Below the pieces are notes generated by a model. It was not told the DNA's origin and ran no database searches. It saw only the letters and a program-made list of their open reading frames with translations. Made by a program: the position numbers and the translations under genes. A DNA stretch of 64,000 bases, from NCBI RefSeq assembly GCF_047200635.1, contig NZ_JBJZOI010000011.1, positions 124,001 to 188,000 on the forward strand, written 5' to 3'. The stretch comes from Saccharopolyspora_C sp047200635. GTDB taxonomy: Bacteria > Actinomycetota > Actinomycetes > Mycobacteriales > Pseudonocardiaceae. Positions 23,645 to 32,379 of the stretch are shown here, piece by piece. Position 1 is the first letter of the stretch; every line of letters begins with the position of its first letter.

Positions 23645-24606
23645 GGCGTCACCACCTGCAGTCCTGCCCCGGCGGCCGAGGCGACGTACACAGCTCCAGT
23701 AGCGGGATCGACGGTCGCGGAATCGGGCTGGCGCACCGTCGGCACCCGGTGCACCTCGCGGGGTTCACCGCCGGCGACGTCGTAGCCGACGAGCTCGTTG
23801 GAACCGGTCAAGGTGATCCAGGCCAGGTCCCGCACCGGGTCGTAGGCCAGACCGAACGGCGCACCGGGCACCGGGTAGCGCTGCTTCATGATCAGCGGTT
23901 CGGTGGCGAACGCCAGCAGCGCCTCGCCCCGGGTGTCCACGCTCAGCACCCGTCCGTAGCGGTCGGCGACCGCGCGGGTGGCCCCGGCGCCCGCCCGCAG
24001 CGCGGCCTCCTTCTCCCCGTCGGCGTCCAGCGGCGTGAGCGACGTGGTGAGCGTGTCGAGGACGTGCACCTGCCCGTCCACGGCCACCAGCTCGGCGGGG
24101 CGGGAGAACCCGGTGGCCCGCGCCCCGCCGGGCAGCAGGACCTCGGCGGGATGGCTCAGCGCCACCGCCAGCCCGCCCGGCACGGCGATCGCGTCCAGCG
24201 GCCCACCCGGGTACGGCAGCCGTTCGGCGGTGCCGCTGGCCGGGTCGATGCGGGCGACGAGGTCGGCGTCGGGCACGGCGGCCAGCAGATCACCCTCGGG
24301 GGTGGGGCGCAGCGTCGCGGGTGGGGCGGGCAGCTCCACGGTGCGCGGCGGCCGGGCGAGGTCGCGCGGATCGCGCAGCGACACGGTGCTGCCGGAGGCG
24401 GTGGCCAGGGTGCCGGGCAGGAACGCGGTCAGCGCGCTCGGCGGGGCGGGCAGCACGGGGCCCGCCGGGGCCGCGGTGCCCGCGGGGGACTGGGCGGGCG
24501 CGGCGGCCACGAGCGTGTCGGTGACCTGCAGCGGATCCTCGGCGCCGACGCTGCCGCAGCCGGTGAGCACGGTGGCGGTGAGGCAGGCGGCGACCAGTCG
24601 GCGCAA
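23641..24606 (-). CDS. Secreted lipoprotein with beta-propeller-like repeats
   Basis: About 321 residues from a TTG start at 24606, placed there because GGAGGAG lies eight bases upstream and the product then begins with a short lipoprotein signal peptide (RRLVAACLTATVLTGC, Cys being the lipidated residue). The body has repeated blade-like stretches (DLVARIDPASG, YDPVRDLAWITL, ATVDPATGAVYVAS) typical of YncE/SMP-30-like beta-propellers. The role outside the membrane is unknown. It is coupled to the DUF5703 gene. The 331-nt gap to uppP (24607-24937) shows no gene that I can support. Confidence 0.82.
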   Translation of the reverse strand: MRRLVAACLTATVLTGCGSVGAEDPLQVTDTLVAAAPAQSPAGTAAPAGPVLPAPPSALTAFLPGTLATASGSTVSLRDPRDLARPPRTVELPAPPATLRPTPEGDLLAAVPDADLVARIDPASGTAERLPYPGGPLDAIAVPGGLAVALSHPAEVLLPGGARATGFSRPAELVAVDGQVHVLDTLTTSLTPLDADGEKEAALRAGAGATRAVADRYGRVLSVDTRGEALLAFATEPLIMKQRYPVPGAPFGLAYDPVRDLAWITLTGSNELVGYDVAGGEPREVHRVPTVRQPDSATVDPATGAVYVASAAGAGLQVVTP

Positions 24607-24937
24607 AGGGGGGCTCCTCCGGGTGCGGTGGCCCGCGGTTCGGGCGGTGGCGGTTCCAGGATCCCTGATCTGGCGCGGTGGTCGGCGGCCCACCCCGGGC
24701 GCCGGGACGGGAGACCTCCAGGATGACATCGGCCACCCCGGGCGGGCCAGCATCGAGCCTTCACCCCGCGTTCGTCGAGAGTTCGTCTCCGCCGGGGCCG
24801 GCGCGGCGGACCGCCGCGGTGGCGTTGGCGCTGGTGACCGCCGCGCCGGGGCGGTCTCGGCGGGGCGCGGGGAGTGTTGCAGGATCTGCGGGTGCGGGGT
24901 GGTCAGCCCCCGGCGTTCCCGGTGGTCGTCTCGAAGA

Positions 24938-25786
24938 GTGCTGGAGTGGGTTCAGTTGTCGTGGTTGCAAGCCGTGGTGCTCGCCGTCGTCCAGGGGCTC
25001 ACCGAATTCCTGCCGATCTCCTCGTCGGGACATCTGCGGATCGTCTCGGAGCTGTTCTTCGGTGACGACGCGGGCGCGTCGTTCACGGCCGTCACGCAGA
25101 TCGGCACCGAGCTGGCGGTGGTGATCTTCTTCGCGAAGGACATCGCGCGCTTGATCGCGACGTGGTTCAAGGGGCTGGTCGACGCCGACGTGCGCCGCAC
25201 CCAGGACTACCGCCTCGCGTGGTTCGTGATCGTGGGCAGCATCCCGATCGGCGTGCTGGGGCTGCTGTTCCAGGACTTCATCCGGGGCGCGCTGCGGAGC
25301 CTGTGGGTGACCGGGGCGATGCTGATCGTCTTCGGCGTGCTGCTCGGCCTGGCGGAGCGCTTCGGCGGCCAGGTGCGCGGGCAGGACCGGCTGACGCTGC
25401 GCGACGGGGTGCTGATGGGCCTGGCGCAGTCGCTGGCGCTGATCCCCGGCGTCTCCCGCTCCGGCGGAACGATCACCGCCGGCCTGGCGCTGGGGCTGAC
25501 CCGGGCGACGGCGGTGCGGTTCTCGTTCCTGCTGGCGATCCCCGCGGTCTTCGCGGCGGGCCTCTCGGAGATCCCGCACGTGTTCGAGGGCGGCGGCCCG
25601 GGCCTGCAGCCCTCGGTGGCGCAGATGGTGGTGGCGACCCTGCTGGCCGGCGTGATCGGCTACGCCTGCATCGCGTGGCTGCTGCGCTTCGTGGAGCGCC
25701 ACAGCGTGTACCTGTTCGTCTGGTACCGGATCGCCCTCGGTCTGCTGGTGTTCGCCCTGCTCGGCGCGGGCGTCATGCAGCCCTGA
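24938..25786 (+). CDS. uppP: Undecaprenyl-diphosphatase
   Basis: About 282 residues from GTG 24938; the ribosome site is weak. It is a multi-pass membrane enzyme that recycles undecaprenyl diphosphate to the monophosphate carrier for cell wall synthesis. The family signatures are present: TEFLPISSSGHL near the N-terminus and PGVSRSGGTITAGLALGL in the middle, the latter with the catalytic Arg and Ser. Several hydrophobic segments run to the C-terminus. Length is that of BacA/UppP. It is the first gene of a set with a histidine phosphatase and a DUF6314 protein. Confidence 0.93.
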   Translation: MLEWVQLSWLQAVVLAVVQGLTEFLPISSSGHLRIVSELFFGDDAGASFTAVTQIGTELAVVIFFAKDIARLIATWFKGLVDADVRRTQDYRLAWFVIVGSIPIGVLGLLFQDFIRGALRSLWVTGAMLIVFGVLLGLAERFGGQVRGQDRLTLRDGVLMGLAQSLALIPGVSRSGGTITAGLALGLTRATAVRFSFLLAIPAVFAAGLSEIPHVFEGGGPGLQPSVAQMVVATLLAGVIGYACIAWLLRFVERHSVYLFVWYRIALGLLVFALLGAGVMQP

Positions 25787-25888
25787 GGTGAGTTGACCCG
25801 CGGGGGCCCGGTGTCCGGGGGTGCCGGGCCACCGGTGTGCTCGGGTGGGGTTCGGAGCCGGCCGCCGCGGGGCCTACCCTCGGGTGCC

Positions 25889-26575
25889 GTGGCGACTCTC
25901 ATCCTGCTCAGGCACGCACGGTCGGCGGCGAACGGCTCGGGGGTCCTCGCGGGGCGCAGCCCCGGGGTGGCGCTGGACTCGGCGGGGACCGCGCAAGTGG
26001 CGGACCTGCAGCGGCGGCTGGCGGAGGTGCCGGTGTCCTCGCTGGTCGTCTCCCCGCTGCAGCGGTGCGCCGAGACGGTGCGCGAGTTCGCCGCGGCGCG
26101 CGGCCTGGAGCCCGTGGTCGACGAGCGGCTCGCCGAGGTCGACTACGGCGACTGGACGGGCCGGAAGGTCTCCGAGCTGACCGGTGAACCGCTGTGGTCG
26201 GTGGTGCAGCAGCACCCGTCGGCGGCGGTGTTCCCCGGCGGCGAGGGCCTGGCGCAGGTGCAGGCGCGCGCGGTGGCCGCGGTCCGCGAGCACGACGCGC
26301 GGGTCTCGGCGGAGTTCGGCCCGCAGGCGGTGTGGGTGGCCTGCTCGCACGGCGACGTGATCAAGTCGGTGCTGGCGGACGCGCTGGGCCTGCACCTGGA
26401 CGGGTTCCAGCGGATCGTGGTCGACCCCTGCTCGCTGAGCGTCGTGCGCTACACCGAGCTGCGCCCGTTCGTGGTGAAGGTCAACGACACCGGCTCCGAC
26501 GTCTCGGCGCTGCTGCCGCCGCGCGACGCGTCCTCGGACGCGGTGGTCGGTGGTTCCACGGGTGCCGCGTCGTGA
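25889..26575 (+). CDS. Histidine phosphatase family protein (MSMEG_4193-like)
   Basis: About 228 residues from GTG 25889. It has the phosphoglycerate-mutase fold signature LILLRHARS (phosphorylated His), Arg in SPLQRCAETV, the acid in EVDYGDWTG, and the second His in ACSHGDVIKS. Members labelled as putative phosphomutases are common next to uppP in actinobacteria. The substrate is unknown. It overlaps the DUF6314 gene by GTGA. Confidence 0.88.
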   Translation: MATLILLRHARSAANGSGVLAGRSPGVALDSAGTAQVADLQRRLAEVPVSSLVVSPLQRCAETVREFAAARGLEPVVDERLAEVDYGDWTGRKVSELTGEPLWSVVQQHPSAAVFPGGEGLAQVQARAVAAVREHDARVSAEFGPQAVWVACSHGDVIKSVLADALGLHLDGFQRIVVDPCSLSVVRYTELRPFVVKVNDTGSDVSALLPPRDASSDAVVGGSTGAAS

Positions 26576-27009
26576 CCGAGCCGCACCCGGTGGCCGATCT
26601 CGCGGAGTTCTTCGCGGGCCGCTGGGTGCTGCGCCGGGACATCGTCGACGACCGCGGGGCGCGGCTCGGGGGTTTCGCGGGCGAATCGGAGTTCACCGCC
26701 CGGGACGGCGACCTGGTGGTCTACCAGGAACGCGGCGAGCTGGTGCTGGGCTCCCACCGCGGCGAGGCGCGCCGCACCTTGCACTACCGCTTGGCGGAGG
26801 CGGGCCGCGCCTCGGTGCACTTCGACCACGGCGGCTTCTTCCACGACCTCGACCTGCGCTCCGGGCGCTGGCTGGTGGAGCACCCCTGCCGCGCGGACCT
26901 GTACCGGGGTGAGTTCGAGGTCTCCGGCCCGGACTCGTGGTGGCAGCGGTGGCGGGTCTCGGGCCCGGCGAAGGCCCACATCCTGACCACCGCGTTCACC
27001 CGCGACTGA
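26572..27009 (+). CDS. DUF6314 family protein
   Basis: A 145-residue protein whose GTG overlaps the preceding stop (GTGA). It has a lipocalin-like beta-rich sequence: FFAGRWVLRRDI, LVLGSHRGEARRTLHYRL, HFDHGGFFHDLDL and WQRWRVSGPAKA. Function is unknown. Coupling to the phosphatase suggests a shared process. No signal peptide is seen, so it is probably cytoplasmic. Confidence 0.8.
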   Translation: MTEPHPVADLAEFFAGRWVLRRDIVDDRGARLGGFAGESEFTARDGDLVVYQERGELVLGSHRGEARRTLHYRLAEAGRASVHFDHGGFFHDLDLRSGRWLVEHPCRADLYRGEFEVSGPDSWWQRWRVSGPAKAHILTTAFTRD

Positions 27010-27155
27010 CCCGGGCGGTCACGGGGTGTGCCGGGGTGGTGCCCGAGGGTGTGAGAAGCACCGCACCACCGGCCGTCACCACCGGAGATCAGGAGCGGCA
27101 GACTCGACCGGAGAGGTCCGCACGGACCCGTGTCGTCGTCACCGCTAGGGGAATC

Positions 27156-28334
27156 GTGAAGAAGCACATCGCCGTGGTCACCGCGCCCGCGCAGGGCCAC
27201 ATCAACCCGACGCTGCCGCTGGTGGAGGAGCTCGTGCGGCGCGGGCACCGGGTCAGCTACGCCACCGGGGCACCCATGATCGAGACGGTGGAGGCCGCCG
27301 GGAGCAGCGGTGTCGAGCTGCCGATGGCGCTGCCGTCCGTGAAACCGGGCATGACGATGACCGTCGAGGCGATGGCCGGGATGCTCGAGTGGATGCACGG
27401 GCAGTGCCGCAGCGCGCTGCCGGTGCTGCTGGAGCGCTTCGAGGCCGACCGGCCCGACGTGGTGTGCTTCGACATGCTCACCCCGGTCGGGCGGGTGCTG
27501 GCGCAGAAGCTCGGGGTACCGGTGGTGGCGCTGATGCCGAGCTTCGCCTCCAACGAGCGGGTTTCCCTGCAGGACAAGCTGATGCCGGAGGGCTTCGACC
27601 CGACGGCCGAGCCGCTGCGGCGGGCCGAGGGCCTGTTCGCCGAGTTCGCCGCCGAGCACGGCCTGACCGGGGACCTGATGCCGCTGCGCCCCGTGGCGGA
27701 CACGACCAGCGTGGTGTTCCTGCCCCGGTCCTTCCAGATCGCCGCGGACACCTTCGACGACAACTTCCACTTCGTCGGTCCCTGCCTGGGCAGCCGCGCC
27801 GAGCAGGACTACGAGCCCGCCGACCCGGACGCGCCGCTGCTCTACATCTCGCTCGGCACCACGTTCAACGACCGCCCCGACCTCTACGGCACGTTCCTGC
27901 GGGCCTTCGGCGGCACCCGCTGGCAGGTCGCGATGTCCATCGGCGGCTCGGTGGATCCGGCCGACCTCGGGGAGATCCCGGCGAACTTCGACGTGCGGGC
28001 CTCCCTGCCGCAACCCGGGGTGCTGCGGCGCGCCACCGCGTTCCTCACCCACAACGGCATGGGTTCCACGATGGAGGCGCTGGCCTACGGGGTTCCGATG
28101 ATCGGGCTGCCGCAGATGCTGGAGCAGGCCGCCAACGCCGACCGCGTCGCGGAGCTGGGCCTGGGCCGGCGGCTGACCGACGACGAGGTCACCCCGCAGG
28201 GCTTGCTGGCCGCCGTGGAGGAGGTCGCCGCCGACGAGGGCGTCCGCGCCAACCTGGCGGCGATCCGCGCCGAGCTGGAGACCGCCGGGGGCGCGGCCGC
28301 CGGGGCCGAGGTGATCGTCGACGCCTGCGCGTGA
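27156..28334 (+). CDS. Macrolide-family glycosyltransferase (OleD/MgtA-like)
   Basis: About 392 residues from GTG 27156 with AGGGGAA upstream. The N-terminus HIAVVTAPAQGHINPTLPLVEELV and the donor site THNGMGSTMEALAYGVPMIGLPQMLEQAANA belong to the MGT group. OleD, OleI and MgtA of this group glucosylate macrolides inside the producer or in resistant strains. It is 4 kb right of the biosynthetic genes and has its own gap, so a link to the cluster is possible but unproven. Broad acceptor range is typical. Confidence 0.88.
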   Translation: MKKHIAVVTAPAQGHINPTLPLVEELVRRGHRVSYATGAPMIETVEAAGSSGVELPMALPSVKPGMTMTVEAMAGMLEWMHGQCRSALPVLLERFEADRPDVVCFDMLTPVGRVLAQKLGVPVVALMPSFASNERVSLQDKLMPEGFDPTAEPLRRAEGLFAEFAAEHGLTGDLMPLRPVADTTSVVFLPRSFQIAADTFDDNFHFVGPCLGSRAEQDYEPADPDAPLLYISLGTTFNDRPDLYGTFLRAFGGTRWQVAMSIGGSVDPADLGEIPANFDVRASLPQPGVLRRATAFLTHNGMGSTMEALAYGVPMIGLPQMLEQAANADRVAELGLGRRLTDDEVTPQGLLAAVEEVAADEGVRANLAAIRAELETAGGAAAGAEVIVDACA

Positions 28335-28340
28335 TCCCGC

Positions 28341-28384
28341 GCCGGGTGCCCGGCGGCCCGCACGCGCGGCGCCGGGCACCCGGC
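28341..28384. terminator. Bidirectional terminator between convergent genes
   Basis: GCCGGGTGCCCGGC (28341-28354) is the perfect complement of 28371-28384, a 14-bp stem with a 16-nt loop filling the gap between the glycosyltransferase and mtnD stops. There is no T-tract, as usual in high-GC actinomycetes. Confidence 0.8.
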
Positions 28385-28388
28385 CGGA

Positions 28389-28961
28389 TCAGCGGGAGGC
28401 CATGAGCTCGTCGAAACCGGGGAACCGCTCGGCGGTGTCGGTGCCGAGGAACTCCCCGATCCAGCCGTCGTCGTCGTGGAAGAACCGGATCGAGACGAAG
28501 TCCGGGCTGGTTCCCATGTCGAACCAGTGCGTGGTGCGCGCGGGCACGCTCAGCAGATCACCCGCCTCGCACAGCACCGCGTACACCTTGCCCCGCAGGT
28601 GCAGGTAGAACACCCCGGCGCCGCGGGCGAAGAAGCGGTCCTCGTCGTCGTCGTGGGTGTGCTCGGACCGGAACTTCTCCCGCGCGGCCTCGGCCCGGGC
28701 GGGCCATTCCGGGTCGGCGGAGGGCTTCATCGCGATGGCGTCGACCTTGATGTAGCCCTCGCTGCTGATGACCCGGTCGACCTCGGCGCGGTAGGCCGCC
28801 AGCACCTCCTCCGAGGTCGCGTCCTCGGGCAGCTCCCGCAGTTCCCAGCGTTCGAAGCGCACCCCGAACTCCCCGAGCACCGCGCCGATCTCGGCGGCGT
28901 CCTCGGTGCGCAGCTCGGCTCGCGCGGGGTCGGTGTCGTCCCAGACGGTCAGCAGCGTCAT
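28389..28961 (-). CDS. mtnD: Acireductone dioxygenase
   Basis: This 190-residue cupin catalyses the last oxidative step of methionine salvage, converting acireductone to 2-oxo-4-methylthiobutanoate and formate. Metal ligands are visible in EHTHDDDEDRFF (His, His, Glu) and TTHWFDMG (His). The end FPGFDEL is family-typical. It is the last gene of the mtnA-C-B-D run, 10 bases after mtnB. Confidence 0.94.
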   Translation of the reverse strand: MTLLTVWDDTDPARAELRTEDAAEIGAVLGEFGVRFERWELRELPEDATSEEVLAAYRAEVDRVISSEGYIKVDAIAMKPSADPEWPARAEAAREKFRSEHTHDDDEDRFFARGAGVFYLHLRGKVYAVLCEAGDLLSVPARTTHWFDMGTSPDFVSIRFFHDDDGWIGEFLGTDTAERFPGFDELMASR

Positions 28962-28971
28962 GCGGTTCTCC

Positions 28972-29619
28972 TCATCCGATGGGGGTCGGGCGTCCGTGCG
29001 CGGCGAGGGCGAACGCCGCCAGCCACTCCAGGCATTCCGCCCGGTGCCGGGCCTGGGCGAGGTCGCGGCCCCACACGTACACCCCGTGCCGGGCGACGAT
29101 CAGCGCCGGGATCCCGGGATCGTGGACCCGCGCGAAGCGGTCGCCGAGCAGCGTCATGTCCTGGGAGTTGGGCACCACCGGGATGGTGACCTCGTCGTCG
29201 TGGGCGGCGCGACCGAGCCCCTTGAGCATCTCCAGATCGCGCAGCACCAGCCCGTCCGGCCACCGCTCGGCGGCCAGCACCGGAGCGAGCACGTGCACGT
29301 GGACCACGGCGGCGGCGCCGGTGGTGGCGGCGATGCGGGCGTGCAGCCCCGCCTCGGCGGACGGGCGCTGACCGGGACTCGGCTGGTCGGCGACGGCGGC
29401 CCCGGCGGCGTCGACCAGGACGACGTCCTGGTCGACGAGCTCGCCCTTGTCGCGGCCGCTGGCGGTGACCGCCAGCCGCAGCGGATCGTCGCGCAGCACC
29501 ACCGACAGGTTCCCGGAGGTGCCGCGCATCCAGCCGAGCTCGGCGAACCGGGCGGACTCGGCGGCCAGCGCCGCCCCGGCCCGGGCCAGTTCGGCGGCGG
29601 TCACCGGGCCCGCGTTCAC
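28972..29619 (-). CDS. mtnB: Methylthioribulose-1-phosphate dehydratase
   Basis: About 215 residues from GTG 29619, which overlaps the mtnC stop (GTGA). It belongs to the class II aldolase fold, with GTSGNLSV for phosphate binding, AEAGLHARI for the acid, VVHVHVLAP for zinc, and a later zinc His in VARHGVYVWG. It dehydrates methylthioribulose-1-phosphate in methionine salvage. Gene order and coupling support the assignment. Confidence 0.93.
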   Translation of the reverse strand: MNAGPVTAAELARAGAALAAESARFAELGWMRGTSGNLSVVLRDDPLRLAVTASGRDKGELVDQDVVLVDAAGAAVADQPSPGQRPSAEAGLHARIAATTGAAAVVHVHVLAPVLAAERWPDGLVLRDLEMLKGLGRAAHDDEVTIPVVPNSQDMTLLGDRFARVHDPGIPALIVARHGVYVWGRDLAQARHRAECLEWLAAFALAAHGRPTPIG

Positions 29620-30335
29620 GCGGGGACCTCGACGTCGACGTCGTCGAAGCTCGCCACGGCGCGGTGGCGGCCGAAGTCGGCTTCGCCGAACGGTTCCCCC
29701 GGCCTGGCCAGTCCCACGGTGCGCCAGCCCGCTTCGGCGGCGGCGTCGAGCTCGGCGGGCACGTCGGAGGCGAACAGCACCCGACCCGGCTCGGTGCCCA
29801 GCGTCTCGGTCATGGCCCGGTAGGAGCCGGCGACGCGCTTGGGTCCGGCGTTGGCGGTGTCGAAGTGGTGGGTGAACAGCCCGCGCAGGTCCCCGTCGGT
29901 GGTGTGCGAGAACGAGGCGATCTGGGCGGCCGCCGACCCGGAGGAGAAGATCGCCAGGCCCGCCCCCCGCCGCCGGTAGCGCCGCAGCGCACCGGGGACG
30001 TCGGGGAACAGCGCGGTGGTCAGCTCCCCGTCGGCGTAGCCGCGCTGCCAGATCAGGCCTTGGAGGGTCTTGAGCGGGGTGGCCTTGCGGTCGGCGTCCA
30101 TCCACTCGTGCAGCACCGCCACGACCCGCTCGGTACCCGCGTCGGAGGGGAGACCGGCCTCGCGACGGACCTCGGAGACCGCGTCCGCGACCTCGGGATC
30201 ACGCGGGTGGGCGTCGATCCACGGGCCCAGCCGGGGCCGGGCGTAGTCGTAGAGGACTTCGTGGACCTGGCTGGTGGGGGTCAGCGTGCCCTCGATGTCG
30301 AGCACGACCCAGCTGGCCGCTACCGGGGTGGTCAC
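29616..30335 (-). CDS. mtnC: Enolase-phosphatase E1 (acireductone synthase)
   Basis: About 239 residues from GTG 30335 behind GGAGGAGGA. This HAD hydrolase has the nucleophile region VLDIEGTLTP, the E1-type helix LKTLQGLIWQRGY, FSSGS for motif II, and FASDVPAELDAAAEAG for the acidic motif. It enolises and dephosphorylates the diketo intermediate of methionine salvage. It overlaps both neighbours by GTGA, showing a tight operon. Confidence 0.93.
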   Translation of the reverse strand: MTTPVAASWVVLDIEGTLTPTSQVHEVLYDYARPRLGPWIDAHPRDPEVADAVSEVRREAGLPSDAGTERVVAVLHEWMDADRKATPLKTLQGLIWQRGYADGELTTALFPDVPGALRRYRRRGAGLAIFSSGSAAAQIASFSHTTDGDLRGLFTHHFDTANAGPKRVAGSYRAMTETLGTEPGRVLFASDVPAELDAAAEAGWRTVGLARPGEPFGEADFGRHRAVASFDDVDVEVPA

Positions 30336-31396
30336 GGACGTTCCTCCTCCTGCTCGGCGTTCGCGTACCCGGCCAGCGCGTCCGGGGCGAACGGGCCGCG
30401 GTCGGTGACCACGGTGGTGACGAACCTCGGCGGCGTCACGTCGAACGCCGGATAGCGGCCGCGGACGCGCTCGCTGGCGGTGCGGCGGCCGAGGGTGTGC
30501 AGCACCTCGTCGCCGTCGCGGTGCTCGATGGGCACGTCGGAGCCGGTCGCGGCGCGCGGATCGGGGCCGTGGCACAGGGCGTGGAAGGGCACCCCGAAGG
30601 CGTGGGCGGCGACCGCCAGCTGCAGGGTGCCGACCTTGTTGATGACGTGGCCGTCGAGGGTGATCCGGTCGCTGGCGGTGATCAGCGCGTCGATCTCACC
30701 GGCGCTGAACAGGGCCGCGCCCATGCCGTCGGTGATCAGCGTGGTGGGCACGCCCATCTCGGCGAGGGTTTCCGCGGTCAGCCGGGCGCCCTGCAGGTAG
30801 GGGCGGGTCTCGGTGCAGCAGAACTCCAGCTGCTTGCCCGCGCGCTGGGCGGCCGCGACGGTTTCGGTCAGGTACAGGTCGCCCCAGCAGTGGGTGAGCA
30901 CCCGGGCGCGGTCGGGCAGCAGCGCGGCGGCGGCCTCGCCCATGGCGCGGCTGCGCGCCCGGTAGTCGGCGTCCCCGGCGCGCGCCCCGGCGAGCGCGGC
31001 GGCGGCCAGCTGCTCGGGGGAGTCCTCGCCGCGGGCGCGGGCGGCGTCGACCTCGGCCAGCACCCAGGAGACCGCGATGCGCGGGTGGTCGTTGGTGGGG
31101 CGGGTGGCGATGAGCCGCTCGGCGGCCGCGGTGAGCCGTTCCCGGACCCGGCCGGGTTCGTCGGCGGCGGCGTGGCGGGCGGCCAGCGCCATGCCCCACA
31201 GCGCGGCGAAGTACGGGCCGCTGGACTGGGTGACCATGTCCTCGATGGCGCGGGCGACCTGTTCGAGGTCGCGGGCCCGCACCCAGGTGCGCTCGAAGGG
31301 GAACACCCGGCGGTCGAGCAGGTGCACGCCGTCCTCGGCGAGGCGCACGCTCGCGGTCAGCACCGGCTGCCCGGCCGGCTCGGTGATCAACGTCAT
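30332..31396 (-). CDS. mtnA: S-methyl-5-thioribose-1-phosphate isomerase
   Basis: About 354 residues from ATG 31396, with AGAGGA upstream. The active-site Cys is in LTHCWGDLYLTE, the catalytic Asp in LITDGMGAALFS, and the eIF2B-like region ASDRITLDGHVINKVGT follows. This variant sequence is typical of the actinobacterial branch. It is first in the mtn operon. The 112-nt upstream gap has a TAGGCT box on this strand near 31434-31439, a possible -10. No MTA phosphorylase or nucleosidase gene is present, so MTA processing must be encoded elsewhere. Confidence 0.9.
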   Translation of the reverse strand: MTLITEPAGQPVLTASVRLAEDGVHLLDRRVFPFERTWVRARDLEQVARAIEDMVTQSSGPYFAALWGMALAARHAAADEPGRVRERLTAAAERLIATRPTNDHPRIAVSWVLAEVDAARARGEDSPEQLAAAALAGARAGDADYRARSRAMGEAAAALLPDRARVLTHCWGDLYLTETVAAAQRAGKQLEFCCTETRPYLQGARLTAETLAEMGVPTTLITDGMGAALFSAGEIDALITASDRITLDGHVINKVGTLQLAVAAHAFGVPFHALCHGPDPRAATGSDVPIEHRDGDEVLHTLGRRTASERVRGRYPAFDVTPPRFVTTVVTDRGPFAPDALAGYANAEQEEERP

Positions 31397-31508
31397 CGGG
31401 GTCCTCTGTGGATGGTCGAGGTCGCGGCGACGTGCCAGCCTACTGACCGGGTCCCCCTGCCGTGCAACGACTTCCAGATGCCAGGACGGCGACGTGCGCA
31501 TGAGTTGA

Positions 31509-32279
31509 TCAGTCGCGGACGCCGATCGCGACGGTGCCCGCGACCTCGTCATCGCTTCGGACGCGGGCGCGCAGGCCGTGCCCGCTCATCGCGGCGGCCG
31601 TCCCGCCGGCCTGTTCGCGGCTGGTCTCGACGAGCAGCGACCCGCCCGGGGCGAGCAGCGCGGGGGCGGCAGCGGCGACGCGGCGGTGCAGGGCGAGACC
31701 GTCGGCTCCGCCGTCGAGGGCCAGGCGGGGCTCGTGCTCGCGGGCCTCCGGAGGCAGCAGCGGCAGGCTCCCGGTCGGCACGTAGGGGGCGTTGACCACG
31801 AGCACGTCGATCCGGCCGCGCAGCCGGGCGGGCAGGGCCTCGTCGAGGTCGCCCGCGTGCACCCGCTCGGGGGGCAGGTTGCGGCGGGCGCACCGCACCG
31901 CGGCGTCGTCGAGGTCGGCGGCGTGCACCTCGGCGCGGGGGAGGCGGTCGAGGACGGCGGCACCGAGGGCGCCGGAGCCGCAGCACAGGTCGACCACGAC
32001 CGGTTCGGCTCCCGCCCGCTCGGCGGCGAGCACGGCCTGGCGGGCGAGGAACTCGGTGCGGCGCCGGGGGACGAACACGCCCGGGTCCAGGGCGATGCGC
32101 AGGCCGAGGAACTCCGCCCAGCCCAGCACCTGCTCCAACGGGAGACCGGCCTCGCGGCGGGCGAGCATCGGCTCCAGCGCACCGCCACCGGATTCGGCCA
32201 GCAGCAGCCGGGCCTCGTCCTCGGCGAACACGCAACCCGCGCGGCGCAACCGCGCCACGACCTGATCGAACGACGTCAC
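31509..32279 (-). CDS. PrmC-related protein N5-glutamine methyltransferase
   Basis: About 256 residues from GTG 32279 behind GGGAGGAG. An N-terminal helical domain is followed by the SAM motif VVDLCCGSGALGAAVL and the substrate motif NAPYVPTG. True release-factor methyltransferases have NPPY; the NAPY form marks a PrmC-related subfamily common in actinobacteria whose target is not established. PVVFVPRRRTE-type residues precede the SAM site (VFVPRRRTEFL). It probably forms its own transcript. Confidence 0.85.
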   Translation of the reverse strand: MTSFDQVVARLRRAGCVFAEDEARLLLAESGGGALEPMLARREAGLPLEQVLGWAEFLGLRIALDPGVFVPRRRTEFLARQAVLAAERAGAEPVVVDLCCGSGALGAAVLDRLPRAEVHAADLDDAAVRCARRNLPPERVHAGDLDEALPARLRGRIDVLVVNAPYVPTGSLPLLPPEAREHEPRLALDGGADGLALHRRVAAAAPALLAPGGSLLVETSREQAGGTAAAMSGHGLRARVRSDDEVAGTVAIGVRD

Positions 32280-32340
32280 CGCTGCTCTCCTCCCGGATCC
32301 GGCCCGTTCGGGGCGGGCCCGCGCCGGGGAACGTGCACGA

Positions 32341-32377
32341 CCCGGCCCGGACGCCTGGTGCTGGCGTCCGGGCCGGG
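32341..32377 (-). terminator. Strong hairpin terminator
   Basis: A perfect 15-bp stem (CCCGGCCCGGACGCC, 32341-32355, with its complement at 32363-32377) has a 7-nt loop. It lies three bases beyond the stop of the proline-rich gene at 32380 and separates it from the PrmC-like gene. Confidence 0.85.
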
Positions 32378-32379
32378 TG

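Noticed and set aside
31397..31508. Possible SAM riboswitch ahead of the mtn operon
   Set aside because: I looked for SAM-I, SAM-II and SAM-IV core patterns and found none; only promoter-like boxes are seen.
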